DNA of 16,918 bases from Candidatus Altimarinota bacterium (GCA_003488655.1 DNKW01000006.1:1-16918); one strand, 5' to 3'; counted from the first letter of the stretch, positions 1 to 8,594 are shown. A program made the numbers and translations. The notes: generated from the sequence alone by a model not told the origin.

Positions 1-15
1 CTTGAAAATCTTTGA

Positions 16-90
16 TGGCAGCCCCAGTTGGAATCGAACCGACCTCGCAGGATTTGGAGTCCTGAATTCTAACCGATGAACTATGGGGCT
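16..90 (-). tRNA. trnW: tRNA-Trp (anticodon CCA), CCA end encoded
   Basis: The minus strand folds into a full cloverleaf. It has a 7-bp acceptor (A1-U72, then G/C pairs), a 4-bp D stem with GG in the loop, a 5-bp anticodon stem around a CUCCAAA loop, and a T arm with loop UUCGAUU. The anticodon CCA is at plus positions 55-57 and reads UGG only. The discriminator is G73 (position 19), and CCA is encoded at 16-18; A1-U72 with G73 matches bacterial tRNA-Trp. The T stem has one C-A mismatch (positions 41 and 29 of the window), which is unusual. The gene lies about 40 bases downstream of tsf. In a genome that reads UGA as glycine this tRNA must stay strict for UGG; that part is inference. Confidence 0.96.
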
Positions 91-94
91 ATAA

Positions 95-124
95 AACCAC
101 AAATCACCGAGATGACTTGTGGTT
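95..124 (-). terminator. Hairpin between tsf and tRNA-Trp
   Basis: A 12-bp inverted repeat (arms 95-106 and 113-124, one G-T wobble position, 6-base loop) starts 6 bases after the tsf stop codon. The U tract that follows is short (UUAU, running straight into the tRNA 5' end). It could be a weak intrinsic terminator for tsf or an mRNA 3'-end/processing hairpin in a tsf-tRNA cotranscript. The stem is clear; the function is not. Confidence 0.55.
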
Positions 125-130
125 GATATA

Positions 131-916
131 TTAAATCGAGAACTTGTAGAAACTTATGATGGCGTCTCCGATGAAATCCTTCACTTTCTGGTCTGGATTC
201 ACCACGAATTGCTGTGTAAGAAGGGCATTTTCCTCGCGGAATTTGGTCATCTTCCCGTCGATAATCTTGAGGAGGATGTCCGCAGGTTTTGTTGCATTCT
301 TCGGATCTTCCTGCATAATAGCAAGTTGAATTTCCTTCTCTTTTGCAACCACCTCGTCGGAGATATCTGTTGGAGCGAGAACTTGAGGTTGAGTGGCAAC
401 TATGTGCATAGCGACCATCTTGAGAGCTTCGGTGTCAGAACCAGCCTTCGCAACGATGAGTGCAGCATTCTTGAAGTTAGAGTGAACGTAACTTGCGAGA
501 ACCGGACCGGAAATTTTCGTAAGAGTTCGGATTTCGATATTTTCTCCCACCTTGAGAGTGTATTCGGAAGCCTTGAGTTCTTCGGCGATAATAAGGGCTG
601 TTTCGTCGGAAGCAGCGGTCTTACGAATTTCGATGAACTTCGAAATCATCTCTTCAAAAACCTCATTTCGTGAAACGAAATCGGTCTCACATCCGACAAC
701 TGCAACATATGCGTCAGTTCCGTCGATAACAATTTTAATTTTTCCTTCTCCCGTCTCGTTTCCGGCACGTTTCGCAGCCTTTGCAAGACCCTTCTTTCGA
801 AGGATATCGATTGCCGCATCCAAATCACCGTTCGTTTCAACGAGGGCATTTTTACAGTCAGACATTCCGACTCCGGTTCTTTCACGGAGCTCTTTTATAA
901 GTTGAGCAGTTACCAT
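131..916 (-). CDS. tsf: Translation elongation factor Ts
   Basis: EF-Ts is the guanine nucleotide exchange factor that regenerates EF-Tu-GTP in the cytosol. The 261-residue protein has the N-terminal UBA-like region with TGVGMSDCKNAL (residues 14-25) and RKKGLAKAAKR (40-50), then the dimerisation/core signature VGCETDFVSRNEVF (about 74-87). The length is usual for a compact bacterial EF-Ts. ATG at 916 is the only start that gives the conserved N terminus. It sits 26 bases downstream of an extended -10 element (942-950), so tsf has its own promoter as well as possible read-through from rpsB. No in-frame TGA is used and the stop is TAA. No Shine-Dalgarno sequence precedes the start. In most bacteria tsf directly follows rpsB; here a small membrane-protein gene and a palindromic repeat lie between them. 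Confidence 0.97.
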   Translation of the reverse strand: MVTAQLIKELRERTGVGMSDCKNALVETNGDLDAAIDILRKKGLAKAAKRAGNETGEGKIKIVIDGTDAYVAVVGCETDFVSRNEVFEEMISKFIEIRKTAASDETALIIAEELKASEYTLKVGENIEIRTLTKISGPVLASYVHSNFKNAALIVAKAGSDTEALKMVAMHIVATQPQVLAPTDISDEVVAKEKEIQLAIMQEDPKNATKPADILLKIIDGKMTKFREENALLTQQFVVNPDQKVKDFIGDAIISFYKFSI

Positions 917-941
917 AATAGTGTAAAGTTACAAATTAAAT

Positions 942-950
942 ATTATATCA
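942..950 (-). promoter_or_regulatory. Extended -10 promoter of tsf
   Basis: The minus strand reads TGATATAAT, a perfect -10 box with the TGn extension. No good -35 lies at 16-18 bp; the nearest, TTGAGG at 960-965, is only 12 bp away. Transcription would start near 935, leaving a leader of about 20 nt before the ATG at 916. The TGA of the extension is also the end of the palindromic repeat (948-1069). Confidence 0.6.
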
Positions 951-1069
951 TTGCGATATCCTCAAGGGGTACCCCGGGAGTGAAACGACGTGGCAATTCA
1001 GGATAATTCTACCACTTTCTAAAAAAGGATGATTTAATACTGGATTGCTTCGTTCCTCGCAATGACGAG
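948..1069. repeat. Palindromic dispersed repeat element (MITE/REP-like) upstream of tsf
   Basis: The ends are inverted copies: TCATTGCGA at 948-956 and TCGCAATGA at 1057-1065. Inside them are the sequences GTGAAACGACGTGGCAAT (981-997) and ATTGCTTCGTTCCTCGC. From general knowledge, elements with ends like CGTCATTGCGAGG and inner GCTTCG/ACGTGG motifs are dispersed, often in intergenic DNA, in many bacterial genomes. About 20 extra bases, including GGGGTACCCC (967-976), separate the inner motif from the left terminus and look like an insertion. A 17-base exact partial copy (TTCCTCGCAATGACGAG) recurs at 12861-12877. No transposase is present in the window. Confidence 0.6.
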
Positions 1070-1073
1070 TGTT

Positions 1074-1403
1074 TTACTTCTTAAATTTCTCAAGGAGCAC
1101 ATCGATGAATTCATAGGAATACATCTCTCCGTCATATGCTTTCCATCCTGCGAAACCGGCAAGGCCGATATAAGTAAGGGTAAGGAGTCCGAAGAATCCG
1201 GGAATAGGCACTATATTGAGGATGAAATAGACTCAGAATATAATACCACCCTGTTTTACGTGAAAGGAGAGAAAAGGAGATTCCTTTTGCATCATAAGGG
1301 GAGCAAAGCATCCAAATGGAGCATAACAAAGGGCTCCGAGAATTCGATCTTCTTTGTTTGGCCCCTCTTGTTCTTTCTCGATAGTATCTGATCCGATAGT
1401 CAT
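1074..1403 (-). CDS. Small Tic20/DUF4870-like membrane protein (UGA-containing)
   Basis: This is a 109-residue protein visible only if the TGA at 1233-1235 (codon 57) is read as glycine. A charged N terminus (about 1-20) is followed by two or three hydrophobic segments: about 23-38 (ALCYAPFGCFAPLMM), about 52-72 (GGIIFGVYFILNIVPIPGFF) and about 73-89 (GLLTLTYIGLAGFAGW). The stretch SPFLSFHVKQGGIIF between segments 1 and 2 resembles the F-x-x-x-H-x-x-Q-G signature of DUF4870/Tic20-like small membrane proteins, whose biochemical role is poorly known. The gene starts 22 bases after the rpsB stop, on the same strand, so it is probably cotranscribed with rpsB. The leader is pyrimidine-rich with no Shine-Dalgarno. 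Stop TAA. The family assignment rests on motif memory only. Confidence 0.8.
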
Positions 1404-1425
1404 GATAGAGAGAATTTATAGATAA

Positions 1426-2190
1426 TTACTCTGTCTCAGTGGAAGTTTCAGTTACGGCTCCAGATTTTGGAGCAAGCTTCTCTGTTCTTCCCATAACTGC
1501 ACCTTCTACTTTTTTAGTCCGTTTCATAGCAGTCTTAAAGTAATCAAGAACGAACTTGATAGATTTGATAGAATTGACATTACACGGAACGAAATCCGTA
1601 CAACGATCAATATCACCAGTAGAACCGAGAAGCGCATAAGTGGAGATACCAAGAGTTTTTGCTTCTTCGAGAGCAAGCGACTCATAGTGTCCATCAACAA
1701 CGATCAAAAGATCCGGAGTTTTCTTGATATCCTTGATACCCTCGTAAGCTTTTCGGAGCTTATCGAGCTCTTTGAGTTTCGATGCTTTCTCTTTTTTTGT
1801 AAGCATTTCAAGAGCCCCTGTTTCCAAATCTTTTTCGATCTGATTATAGGCAGCGATTCGTTTCTTGATAGTGGGGAAGTTCGTGAGAAGTCCGGGAACC
1901 CATTTCGTATTGATATAGTAGTTTCCCGTTTCTTCCGCAATAGATTTGATAGTATCACGAGCCTGAAGTTTTGTTCCGACAAGAAGTGCTATTTTCCCTT
2001 TGGAAGTAGCATCCTCAATGGCTTTCTTTACCTCTGTGATACGAGTCTCGGTTTTATAGAGGTCGAATACATGGATATTGTTCTGGATTCCGTAAATATA
2101 GTCGCGCATTTTTGCCGACCAAAATTGTCTCTTGTGTCCGATATGCACGGCATGATCGAGCATGTCTTTAATAAGGGCAGTGTTTGCCAT
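1426..2190 (-). CDS. rpsB: 30S ribosomal protein S2
   Basis: S2 binds late to the 30S head/platform region together with S1. The 254-residue protein shows the N-terminal family block LDHAVHIGHKRQFW (11-24) followed by KMRDYIYGIQNNIHVFDL (27-44), the core KWVPGLLTNFPTIKKRI, a lysine-rich coiled-coil insertion (KKEKASKLKELDKLRKAYEG), and the C-terminal Rossmann-like part DLLIVVDGHYESLALEEA. The acidic/threonine-rich tail is lineage-specific. ATG at 2190 gives the conserved MANTALIKDML start. The frame stays open 69 bases further upstream, but that extension is hydrophobic, unlike S2, and lies in the structured leader. There is no in-frame TGA and the stop is TAA. A long leader with repeats and hairpins suggests feedback control by S2, as known for rpsB in other bacteria (inference). 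Confidence 0.97.
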   Translation of the reverse strand: MANTALIKDMLDHAVHIGHKRQFWSAKMRDYIYGIQNNIHVFDLYKTETRITEVKKAIEDATSKGKIALLVGTKLQARDTIKSIAEETGNYYINTKWVPGLLTNFPTIKKRIAAYNQIEKDLETGALEMLTKKEKASKLKELDKLRKAYEGIKDIKKTPDLLIVVDGHYESLALEEAKTLGISTYALLGSTGDIDRCTDFVPCNVNSIKSIKFVLDYFKTAMKRTKKVEGAVMGRTEKLAPKSGAVTETSTETE

Positions 2191-2209
2191 AGGGTAAAAA
2201 AAGTGAAAA

Positions 2210-2227
2210 AATAGCGGTAGCGAACCT
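2210..2227 (-). repeat. Direct repeat copy 1 in the rpsB leader
   Basis: The minus strand reads AGGTTCGCTACCGCTATT. It matches the copy at 2258-2275 in 17 of 18 bases and ends 19 bases before the rpsB start codon. Confidence 0.75.
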
Positions 2228-2257
2228 AAAAATGTTATTGATAAACCACTTGTCATC

Positions 2258-2275
2258 AATAGCGGTAGCGATCCT
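2258..2275 (-). repeat. Direct repeat copy 2 in the rpsB leader
   Basis: The minus strand reads AGGATCGCTACCGCTATT. The two copies are 48 bases apart start to start and frame the ATTGAT/ATCAAT hairpin. Confidence 0.75.
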
Positions 2276-2386
2276 TAAAAAGATTTCCCTAAGGCAGTAT
2301 ATAAGACTCTGATTCGAGTCCAGGAAATAATGCCGTTCTTCATAAGAAAACCTGGGTCTTTTCATTTTCCGAAAAAACTCGGGTGT

Positions 2387-2413
2387 ATTATATGGAAAAA
2401 ATCTAAAAAGCAA
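2387..2413 (-). promoter_or_regulatory. rpsB promoter
   Basis: A perfect -10 TATAAT (2387-2392) is preceded by TTGCTT (2408-2413) with a 15-bp spacer, slightly short. It lies just downstream of the 33-codon peptide gene, so rpsB appears to be its own transcription unit. Confidence 0.6.
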
Positions 2414-2417
2414 TTTT

Positions 2418-2519
2418 TTATTTCTGTAAAATATACATAATAGGAGTTGCTATAAATGAGGCAATAATGCCAAGAACGATAATGAGAGCTACGATTTTTA
2501 CGGAAGTATTTTTCTTCAT
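2418..2519 (-). CDS. 33-residue single-span membrane peptide
   Basis: The short ORF runs from ATG to TAA and encodes a peptide with the basic N terminus MKKNTSVK, then one hydrophobic segment of about 20 residues (IVALIIVLGIIASFIATP, followed by IMYILQK). This gives a positive-inside anchor and a short tail. It begins 27 bases after the stop of the 886-residue envelope protein on the same strand, and its stop lies only 5 bases upstream of the rpsB -35 box. It is probably the last gene of the PBP operon. I recognise no family. Support comes from the ordered layout of charge and hydrophobicity, the start context resembling its neighbours (pyrimidine-rich, no Shine-Dalgarno) and the operon position. 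A chance ORF of this size cannot be excluded. Confidence 0.5.
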   Translation of the reverse strand: MKKNTSVKIVALIIVLGIIASFIATPIMYILQK

Positions 2520-2546
2520 GAGAAAGGAGTGATGAAATAATAAGAA

Positions 2547-5207
2547 TTAGAGTGGCGGAAGAGTGGGGGCAAACGGAATATTATCGAGCAATACTTTCCT
2601 CCCAGTTACGTCTATGATGATGGACTGCTGATTCCTGTACGAGGACTGTATGGTATCGATATAGTACCCCAGATTTTTCAGACTTTCCGGAAGAGAGAGG
2701 AGTGACATCCGAGCGGGAAGTATCTCAATGGGGATATTATTGAATTCATATCATCAAATCTCCGCATCTTTTTTTACCTGAAATGTGAGTCTTGAGAAGC
2801 TGTGTCGATTGAAGATATATTTTCCACTGAGTTCCAGAGAATAACTGTTATTGTTTCACACAAATGTTTTATCGATATCGTTCAGCTCGATTATATAGTT
2901 CCCGTCTTTGATGGAAGCACTGATGTTTTTAAACTTAATAGGAAGAAAGCTTTCGATATTCTTAAAATCTTTATCCAGGAGCTCTTTTTGTATAAAGAGC
3001 TGAATTTCCGGCGTAGAGACCGGGATTGTTGTTTCCGGTTCAGTGGTTGTTGTTACTATCGTCTCTCCTTTCAGAAAGGTAATCTCAAAGAAATTCTTGA
3101 AATCGTATTTATACTGGAGAGCTGGATCGTCGGATGAGCTGGAGAGCTCTTTGAGTTGTTCTTTTTTCCCATCGAGCGGTATGGTGATATCGGGAAAAAT
3201 ATGTTTTTTTCAAAAGACATCATCATAGGAAATATCGGCGAGAATGTGATTTTGTTCCCAGAGCTTGAAATGAAATATATTCCCCAGTATATTCACCTGA
3301 ATTTCATAAAAACCGTCTTTCTGAAAATTATTGGTTACTTGAAGACTGGAAATATCGAGGTTATTGAAATCTCTTAGGTATGTTTGCAATATCTCCATAC
3401 TCATCGCGTTCCCTTTTTCTATTAACACTCCCCGCGCCGATTTGTTTCTGTCATTCAGGTGAAAATCATTCAAATACTTTGGATAATTACTGAACATGGA
3501 CGCAAGGGTATCAAATGACGCAAGAGTGTCTCTGAGGAGGCTATAACTATCGGTTATTTGGGAATTTGGCCGGAATGATTCTTTTGAATAGAGGATATTT
3601 TTCTTTATTTCCGTATCTTCTTTCGCCATGCTGATAACTCTTGTGAAGGCGTCTATAAAACCCTGTTCAAAATTAACGCTTTCCCCCTCCGTATAGTCTT
3701 TTTTAAAAAGCAATCCTTCAGGGGTCTTATCGACAAAAGTGTCGAGAAAGATGCTTTGCATTTTTGCAAAAATCTTGGTGTAGTTATAAAAAATAGTGGA
3801 AGTAATGGTGGCAATCTTTCATTCATCCGACTTATTATTTACATAATAGTCATTGGTTATCTGAAATAAATGGGATATCGTGAGCATGGTAGCCTCGTTT
3901 GGTATGACTGGACCGAGAGAAAGATACTGTGTGACAAAAAATGTAAAAGGAAGAAACTCATTCTCCCTCAGAACTTTGTTATCAATAATTTTTTGGAGAA
4001 TCTTTTCAAAAGAGTCATTGAATTCTTCCTGACCCATGGTAAGGAAATAATAAACAGAAAAAAGATCCCCCAAGTGTCTGTAATATTCTCCCTGTTTTAA
4101 ACGTGTATTGCTCGTGAGTATTTTCTCTGTTTCCAAAAGAAGGGGAGTTTCTTGTCAGGAGAAATCAAAGAGATTATTTTTGCTTACAAAACGGGAAAAA
4201 GCGGTAATATAATAATATTGTCTCAATATGGAAAGTCCATCGGCATATACTTTTGGACTTAGTTCCTTCATCTCGGAAATAGTCTCGTCTATTGTATTTT
4301 TGTATGAGATATTCTCCGGAGTGCGGATAAGTCCTCGGATGTTGTCAACAAGTTTGTTTTTAAGAATCACTTCTTTTTTTGATCCATTTATCAAAAGAGC
4401 GCTTGAAGTATCGAAAAAAGAAGTATTTTGCAATTTTTTATCGTCTTGTTCGCGAAGAGATGCGTAGAGTCAGACAAAAGCATTAATTCTACCAGCGATG
4501 TCTTTTTGGACTTCTGTGAGAAATTCTTCGCCTTTTTTCGTGTCATTTCGGGGAAAGAGCATCTTTCTGTCTTCCGGTGTCTTCATATCCGCATAACGAA
4601 TGGAATCAATAATGGAAATCCGAAGAATATCCGCCCCTTTGAGTCCCTGGGTATTTTTTGGATCATGCTTCAATAACAGTGATGGGAAAAGGGTAAAACT
4701 GGTAATAGGAGTTCGTTTATCTCCACTTACAAGCTCCGTATCGAGAAAAGTGTCGAAAGAGAATATTTTTGTCTGTTCATACGTAGTATTCACAAGAAAA
4801 ACTCCTCTTCCTTTTGGTGTGAGAGTCAAATCACCCGCATGGAATTCATACTTTTCTAAACTCGTTTGCATATTGCAGATAAAAAGTCCGGATCCAAAGG
4901 TGATGATATTCGTCTCTCATTTTTTTTCGAAAACAAAGGGTTCCGCGTCTCAGGATCTATAATAAATGCTATCGATAGGAGAGAATCGATGAAGAAACAT
5001 CACATCTGTTCAGTTTTTTGAACCCGTGAGACTTGTTTCCACAAAAGTCTTTTTATCCGCATCCCAACGAGAGAGCTTTTCTCATTCGCTAAAATCGATG
5101 TTTTTTATAGCGGTATCTTTCTCATTCGATGTCTCTCGGGAAAAGGAAAGAAGGATAAGAGCCCCCGATCATAGGAGGATAATGAGTATGAAGAGAAGTT
5201 TTTTCAT
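2547..5207 (-). CDS. Large membrane-anchored extracytoplasmic protein of unknown function (12 UGA codons)
   Basis: The 886-residue protein appears whole only when 12 in-frame TGAs are read as glycine (residues 13, 42, 66, 86, 97, 246, 351, 463, 666, 784, 818, 819; the last two are adjacent). It starts MKKLLFILIILLGSGALILL, a signal-anchor helix without a lipobox cysteine, so the rest should lie outside the membrane. Residues about 85-200 are beta-rich (FGSGLFICNM, HAGDLTLTPKGRGVFLVNT) and faintly recall FecR-like domains. About 210-600 looks mainly helical. A Thr/Pro-rich linker (about 718-732, TTTTEPETTIPVS) precedes a C-terminal region of short strands. The start is 15 bases after the stop of the class A PBP gene, so both are translated from one mRNA. 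I do not recognise the family; a role in wall assembly or surface architecture is inference from position. Stop TAA. Confidence 0.85.
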
Positions 5208-5222
5208 AAAATACATTGAATG

Positions 5223-8200
5223 TTATCTTGCTATCACCTCAAAAGGAAATAATTTTCTTGTTTTATGCATCTTTACATCCACCGTTTCAATTTCTGCCGT
5301 ATGTACTCCGACAAGTATATTTTTTTCTTCGTTGATTGCAACACTCTGTTCTGAGTCGAGCGGAAGGATTTTTGCAAGTTCCCCGTCTATATAGAGATTC
5401 ACACTGCTCAATTCATCTTGTCCGGGAGTGAGAGTGAACCGAAGGTTAAAATACTGATCTCCGTATATTCTTGTGGTAGCGCTTTCTTTCAGGGGACTTA
5501 CGATGGTGATAATCGTCGCGGGATTTTTGTCTTCGAAAGTTACCCTGGTGGTATACGTTCCGGCATATCCGTATTTATCGATGGCACGAAAAGTAAGCGT
5601 ATGTTCTCCTCGGAAATCCTCATTGAAATTTATCGATGGAACCTTGTAGACGCCTCATATGTCGGTTTCACCAAGAGTGTATTTTTGGAAAAGTGTCCCG
5701 TCTTTTAAAATCTCGAGTCTGATAATAGTATTATCGGAACTATACTTGATTTCAAACGGGTATTTTGCAAGAGGATATGTTCCCCCATCTTTAAATGATG
5801 CGGAAACAGTGATGTTGGAAAGAAGAGAATTCGGACGTACGCATACCTCATCGCTTACTTCGCTCAAAATATTCTCCGTGCTTGCAAAATAAGTCGCTCC
5901 CACTTCGGATTTCATCCATCAGGAAAGAGAAGAGAGCCAATCTTTTTCATAGCCGTCAATAATAGGATTTATATTGACAAGATACCCTTTTTTGATAGCC
6001 TCGACAGGAGTGGCTTCCGTCACTTTCCCATTACAGAGAGAATCCACCTCGATAGACTTAAAAGATTCTTCATACTCGGTTGGTTTTACCGCAAAAATAG
6101 AACTTACTTTGAGATTATCGGGAGTCGATTCGCCCGCGAGCCTTCCTGATATCTGACTGATGGTTGCGGTTATGACGCTCTCTGGTTTCTGAAAAGTTTC
6201 TTTCGGAAGGTCCTTATGGGCTGCCTCCATAAAATCATGCCAAATAGGGGCAGCACAATTGAGTCCGTCACAGTTTCCTTTTGTTTCTGATCCGTCTACA
6301 TTTCCCGCCCAAACAACCGTGGTAATCTGGGGAGTATATCCGGCAGTCCAGAGGTCGCGTGGAAGGATCTGTTTCTTATTCCCCTTGGTCACATCTTTAT
6401 TGGAAGTTCCAGTCTTGGCAGCAACAACGCGGTCTTTGAGGGTCAAAACATTATTCCAAAAATCTCCCGGACGGCTCGATGCATCGGAGAGAATCGTGCT
6501 GATAATATACGCTGCCGCATCGGAAACAACGTATTTTCCCGAATTTTGCGCATATTTCTCGATGAGATTCCCTTTTTGATCAATGATTTTGAGAATCGGA
6601 CTCAATTCTTTTTTGTATCCGCCATTGGCGAACACGCTATATGCCTGAAGGAGTTCTAGGGGTTTCAATTCTCCTGTTCCGATAGCGAGAGGAGCACCGT
6701 ATTCCCCGTCTTTATTCAGAGAAGTAATCCCGAGAGCTTCCGTAAACTCCACAACACTCGCTTCTCATCCGGCAAGATAAAACATCTTGATGGCTGGGAT
6801 ATTTCGGGAGTAATCGAGCGCTTTTTTAACGGTCATCTTTCCGAGGAACTGTTCATCATAGTTGTTTGGTTCCCAGTCCCCAAACTTGGTCTTCAGATCA
6901 AAAATCGGCGTATCGGGACCGATGGGATTTTTGGAGATGGCAAGAGTGTACACAATCGGCTTGAATGAAGACCCCGGTTGACGTTTGGAAGTGATGATAT
7001 TCACATTTCCATCTTCATTAGTATTGAAGTAATCCGCTCCTCCCACCATAGCGAGAATCTGTCCGGTTTTGTTGTCCATACTCACGAGCGCTGCAGATTT
7101 TGCTCCATATTTGGATATATTTGTTTTCACTTGTTTTTTTACGAGTTCTTCCGCTGTATCTTGAAGAACGGGATCAATAGTCGTGTATATCCTGAGTCCA
7201 CCCTGTGATTCAAAATCTTTTCCATATTTATTTTCGAGATAGTCTTTGATATAGAATACAAAATGGGGATACTTGATCGCCTCCTGATATGCGCGGAATT
7301 GAAAATCGAGACCACCGATAAAGGCACTCTGGTACTCAGCCGGTGTAATTTTCCCATCCTCAAGCATACGTCCGAGGACAAAATCCTTACGTCAGGTGTT
7401 GTATTCCAGAATCATAGTTTTGTTCTCGGAGTTGGCGATATTTTCCTCTGAGTCATTTATACCGGTTCCAGTAGTTGTCTTCGGTGTTGTCGTTCCGTTT
7501 TTTATCGCCGTTGCAGGCTTTTCTTCCGTCGGAGAAACAGGCGTCTCGGAAACAACTCCTTCTATTTTCAGATTGTTCAAAAAAGTGAGGAGGTCACCAT
7601 AGTCGAGAGTGGTGCAACCATAGTCATTGATGGAGTAAGTCTTTTTTAAATACTCCTGTTTTACGTTACAGACACTTATTTTACTTTGTGTGATTGGCTT
7701 GAATTCGAGTCCAGAGAAGAATTCCTTAAACTTCTCTATCAGATTCTTATACTGCACATCTTTTTCATTCATCTCAAGTTTGATACTGTCTTTGGAATTG
7801 TCGAGCTCATGTGCGGAAAAGTAGCCCATCAAGCGATCCTTGTGGGAATAGGGAGAATAGTACGAAGAGCCTTTCGGAAGGGAAGCGAGTATGGAGCTCC
7901 CAAGAACCCCCACATCTTTGGAGGATTTGTTGAAATAGGTCTTTGAAGCCTCCTCTATTCCGTAGGCATTATTTCCGAAGCTTATTTTATTGAGATAGAG
8001 CTCCAGAATTTTTTCTTTGGAATACTTGTTATTGAGAGCATAGGAAAGGTATATTTCTTTCACCTTGCGGTCGGTGCTTCGTTCGGAAGTGAAGAATACA
8101 TTTTTGATGAGTTGTTGACTGATGGTGGATGTTCCTTGAACTTTATCGGTTTTTCCGATAATGTAATTGAACCCGGCACGGAGGAGTCCTCTGAAATCGA

Positions 8201-8567
8201 TTCCAGGATTCTCGAAAAAGGTTTTATCTTCGGCACTGATAATAGCATTGCGCATATGCCCAGAAATCTGGTCGTATGGTACGTAAGTGCGCTTCTCTTT
8301 GCTATAAAAATTATAAAGCTCACCACCATTTCGATCATAGATCACGCTACTCTCCGGAAGTACATCGCTTTCTATTTTGGAAATGGCCGGTACATCATGG
8401 AGATAGTATATCGCAATAATGGTTACAGAAAATAGGCCGATAAAAAATACGAGCAACCCCGTATAGAGGATTATGTATTTCCCACCCGATTTTTTCTTAT
8501 TTTTTGTTTCGATATACGCTTTTTTGAGCGCCGACATCTTGATTTTCTCTTTTTTGAATCCTGTCAT
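5223..8567 (-). CDS. Class A penicillin-binding protein (bifunctional glycosyltransferase/transpeptidase)
   Basis: The enzyme polymerises lipid II into glycan strands and cross-links peptides at the outer face of the membrane. Of 1114 residues: cytoplasmic basic tail and TM helix about 32-55. GT51 domain with catalytic EDKTFFENPGID (Glu113), GTSTISQQ (145-152) and KYSKEKILELYLN (181-193). Transpeptidase with SSFK (Ser533), SRN (587-589) and KTG (718-720). After about 800 come two Ig-like beta domains. The usual short loop between SPYSHKDRL and RKDFVLGRM is replaced by an insertion of about 145 residues with two cysteines and a Thr-rich stretch. Four in-frame TGAs (residues 392, 601, 883, 971) read as Gly. 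The GT51 motif has Asn where family members usually have His (EDxxFxxHxG). It lies downstream of the LCP gene and 15 bases upstream of the 886-residue protein. Probably PBP1a/1c-like; the exact subclass is uncertain. Confidence 0.95.
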
Positions 8568-8594
8568 GATGAATCATTATAGTGATATAATACT

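Larger units (their letters stand above)
2191..2380 (-). promoter_or_regulatory. Structured rpsB leader with duplicated motif and serial hairpins
   Basis: The leader from the predicted start near 2380 to the rpsB ATG is about 190 nt, against 20-35 nt for other genes here. Inverted repeats, in plus coordinates, are CCAGG/CCTGG (2320-2324, 2351-2355), GACTC/GAGTC (2305-2309, 2316-2320), CCTTA/TAAGG (2273-2277, 2290-2294) and ATTGAT/ATCAAT (2237-2242, 2255-2260). An 18-base motif occurs twice (2210-2227 and 2258-2275). The layout fits an autoregulatory ribosomal-protein leader, but it matches no leader family I can name. Confidence 0.5.

Noticed and set aside
119..673. Plus-strand 184-codon frame opposite tsf, and similar long frames opposite rpsB, L25 and uvrB.
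   Set aside because: These are antisense shadows of well-identified genes.
2191..2259. Longer N terminus for S2 starting at 2259.
   Set aside because: The extension is hydrophobic, not in the S2 family, and overlaps the repeated leader motif; MANTALIKDML at 2190 is the family start.
2520..2540. AGAAAGGAGTG followed by ATG on the plus strand, a textbook Shine-Dalgarno.
   Set aside because: The ATG is followed by one codon and TAA, so no gene exists there; it is the complement of the pyrimidine-rich leader of the 33-residue peptide.
2547..8567. Reading the broken minus-strand frames as pseudogenes or frameshifts.
   Set aside because: Every break is an in-frame TGA with no frame change, protein motifs continue smoothly across each, and true ends are TAA/TAG.
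8576..8581. TATAAT 8 bases before the PBP start as the promoter of a leaderless mRNA.
   Set aside because: No -35 at suitable distance; the TTGAGA-16-TATACT pair upstream fits the pattern of other genes better, though it is not excluded.
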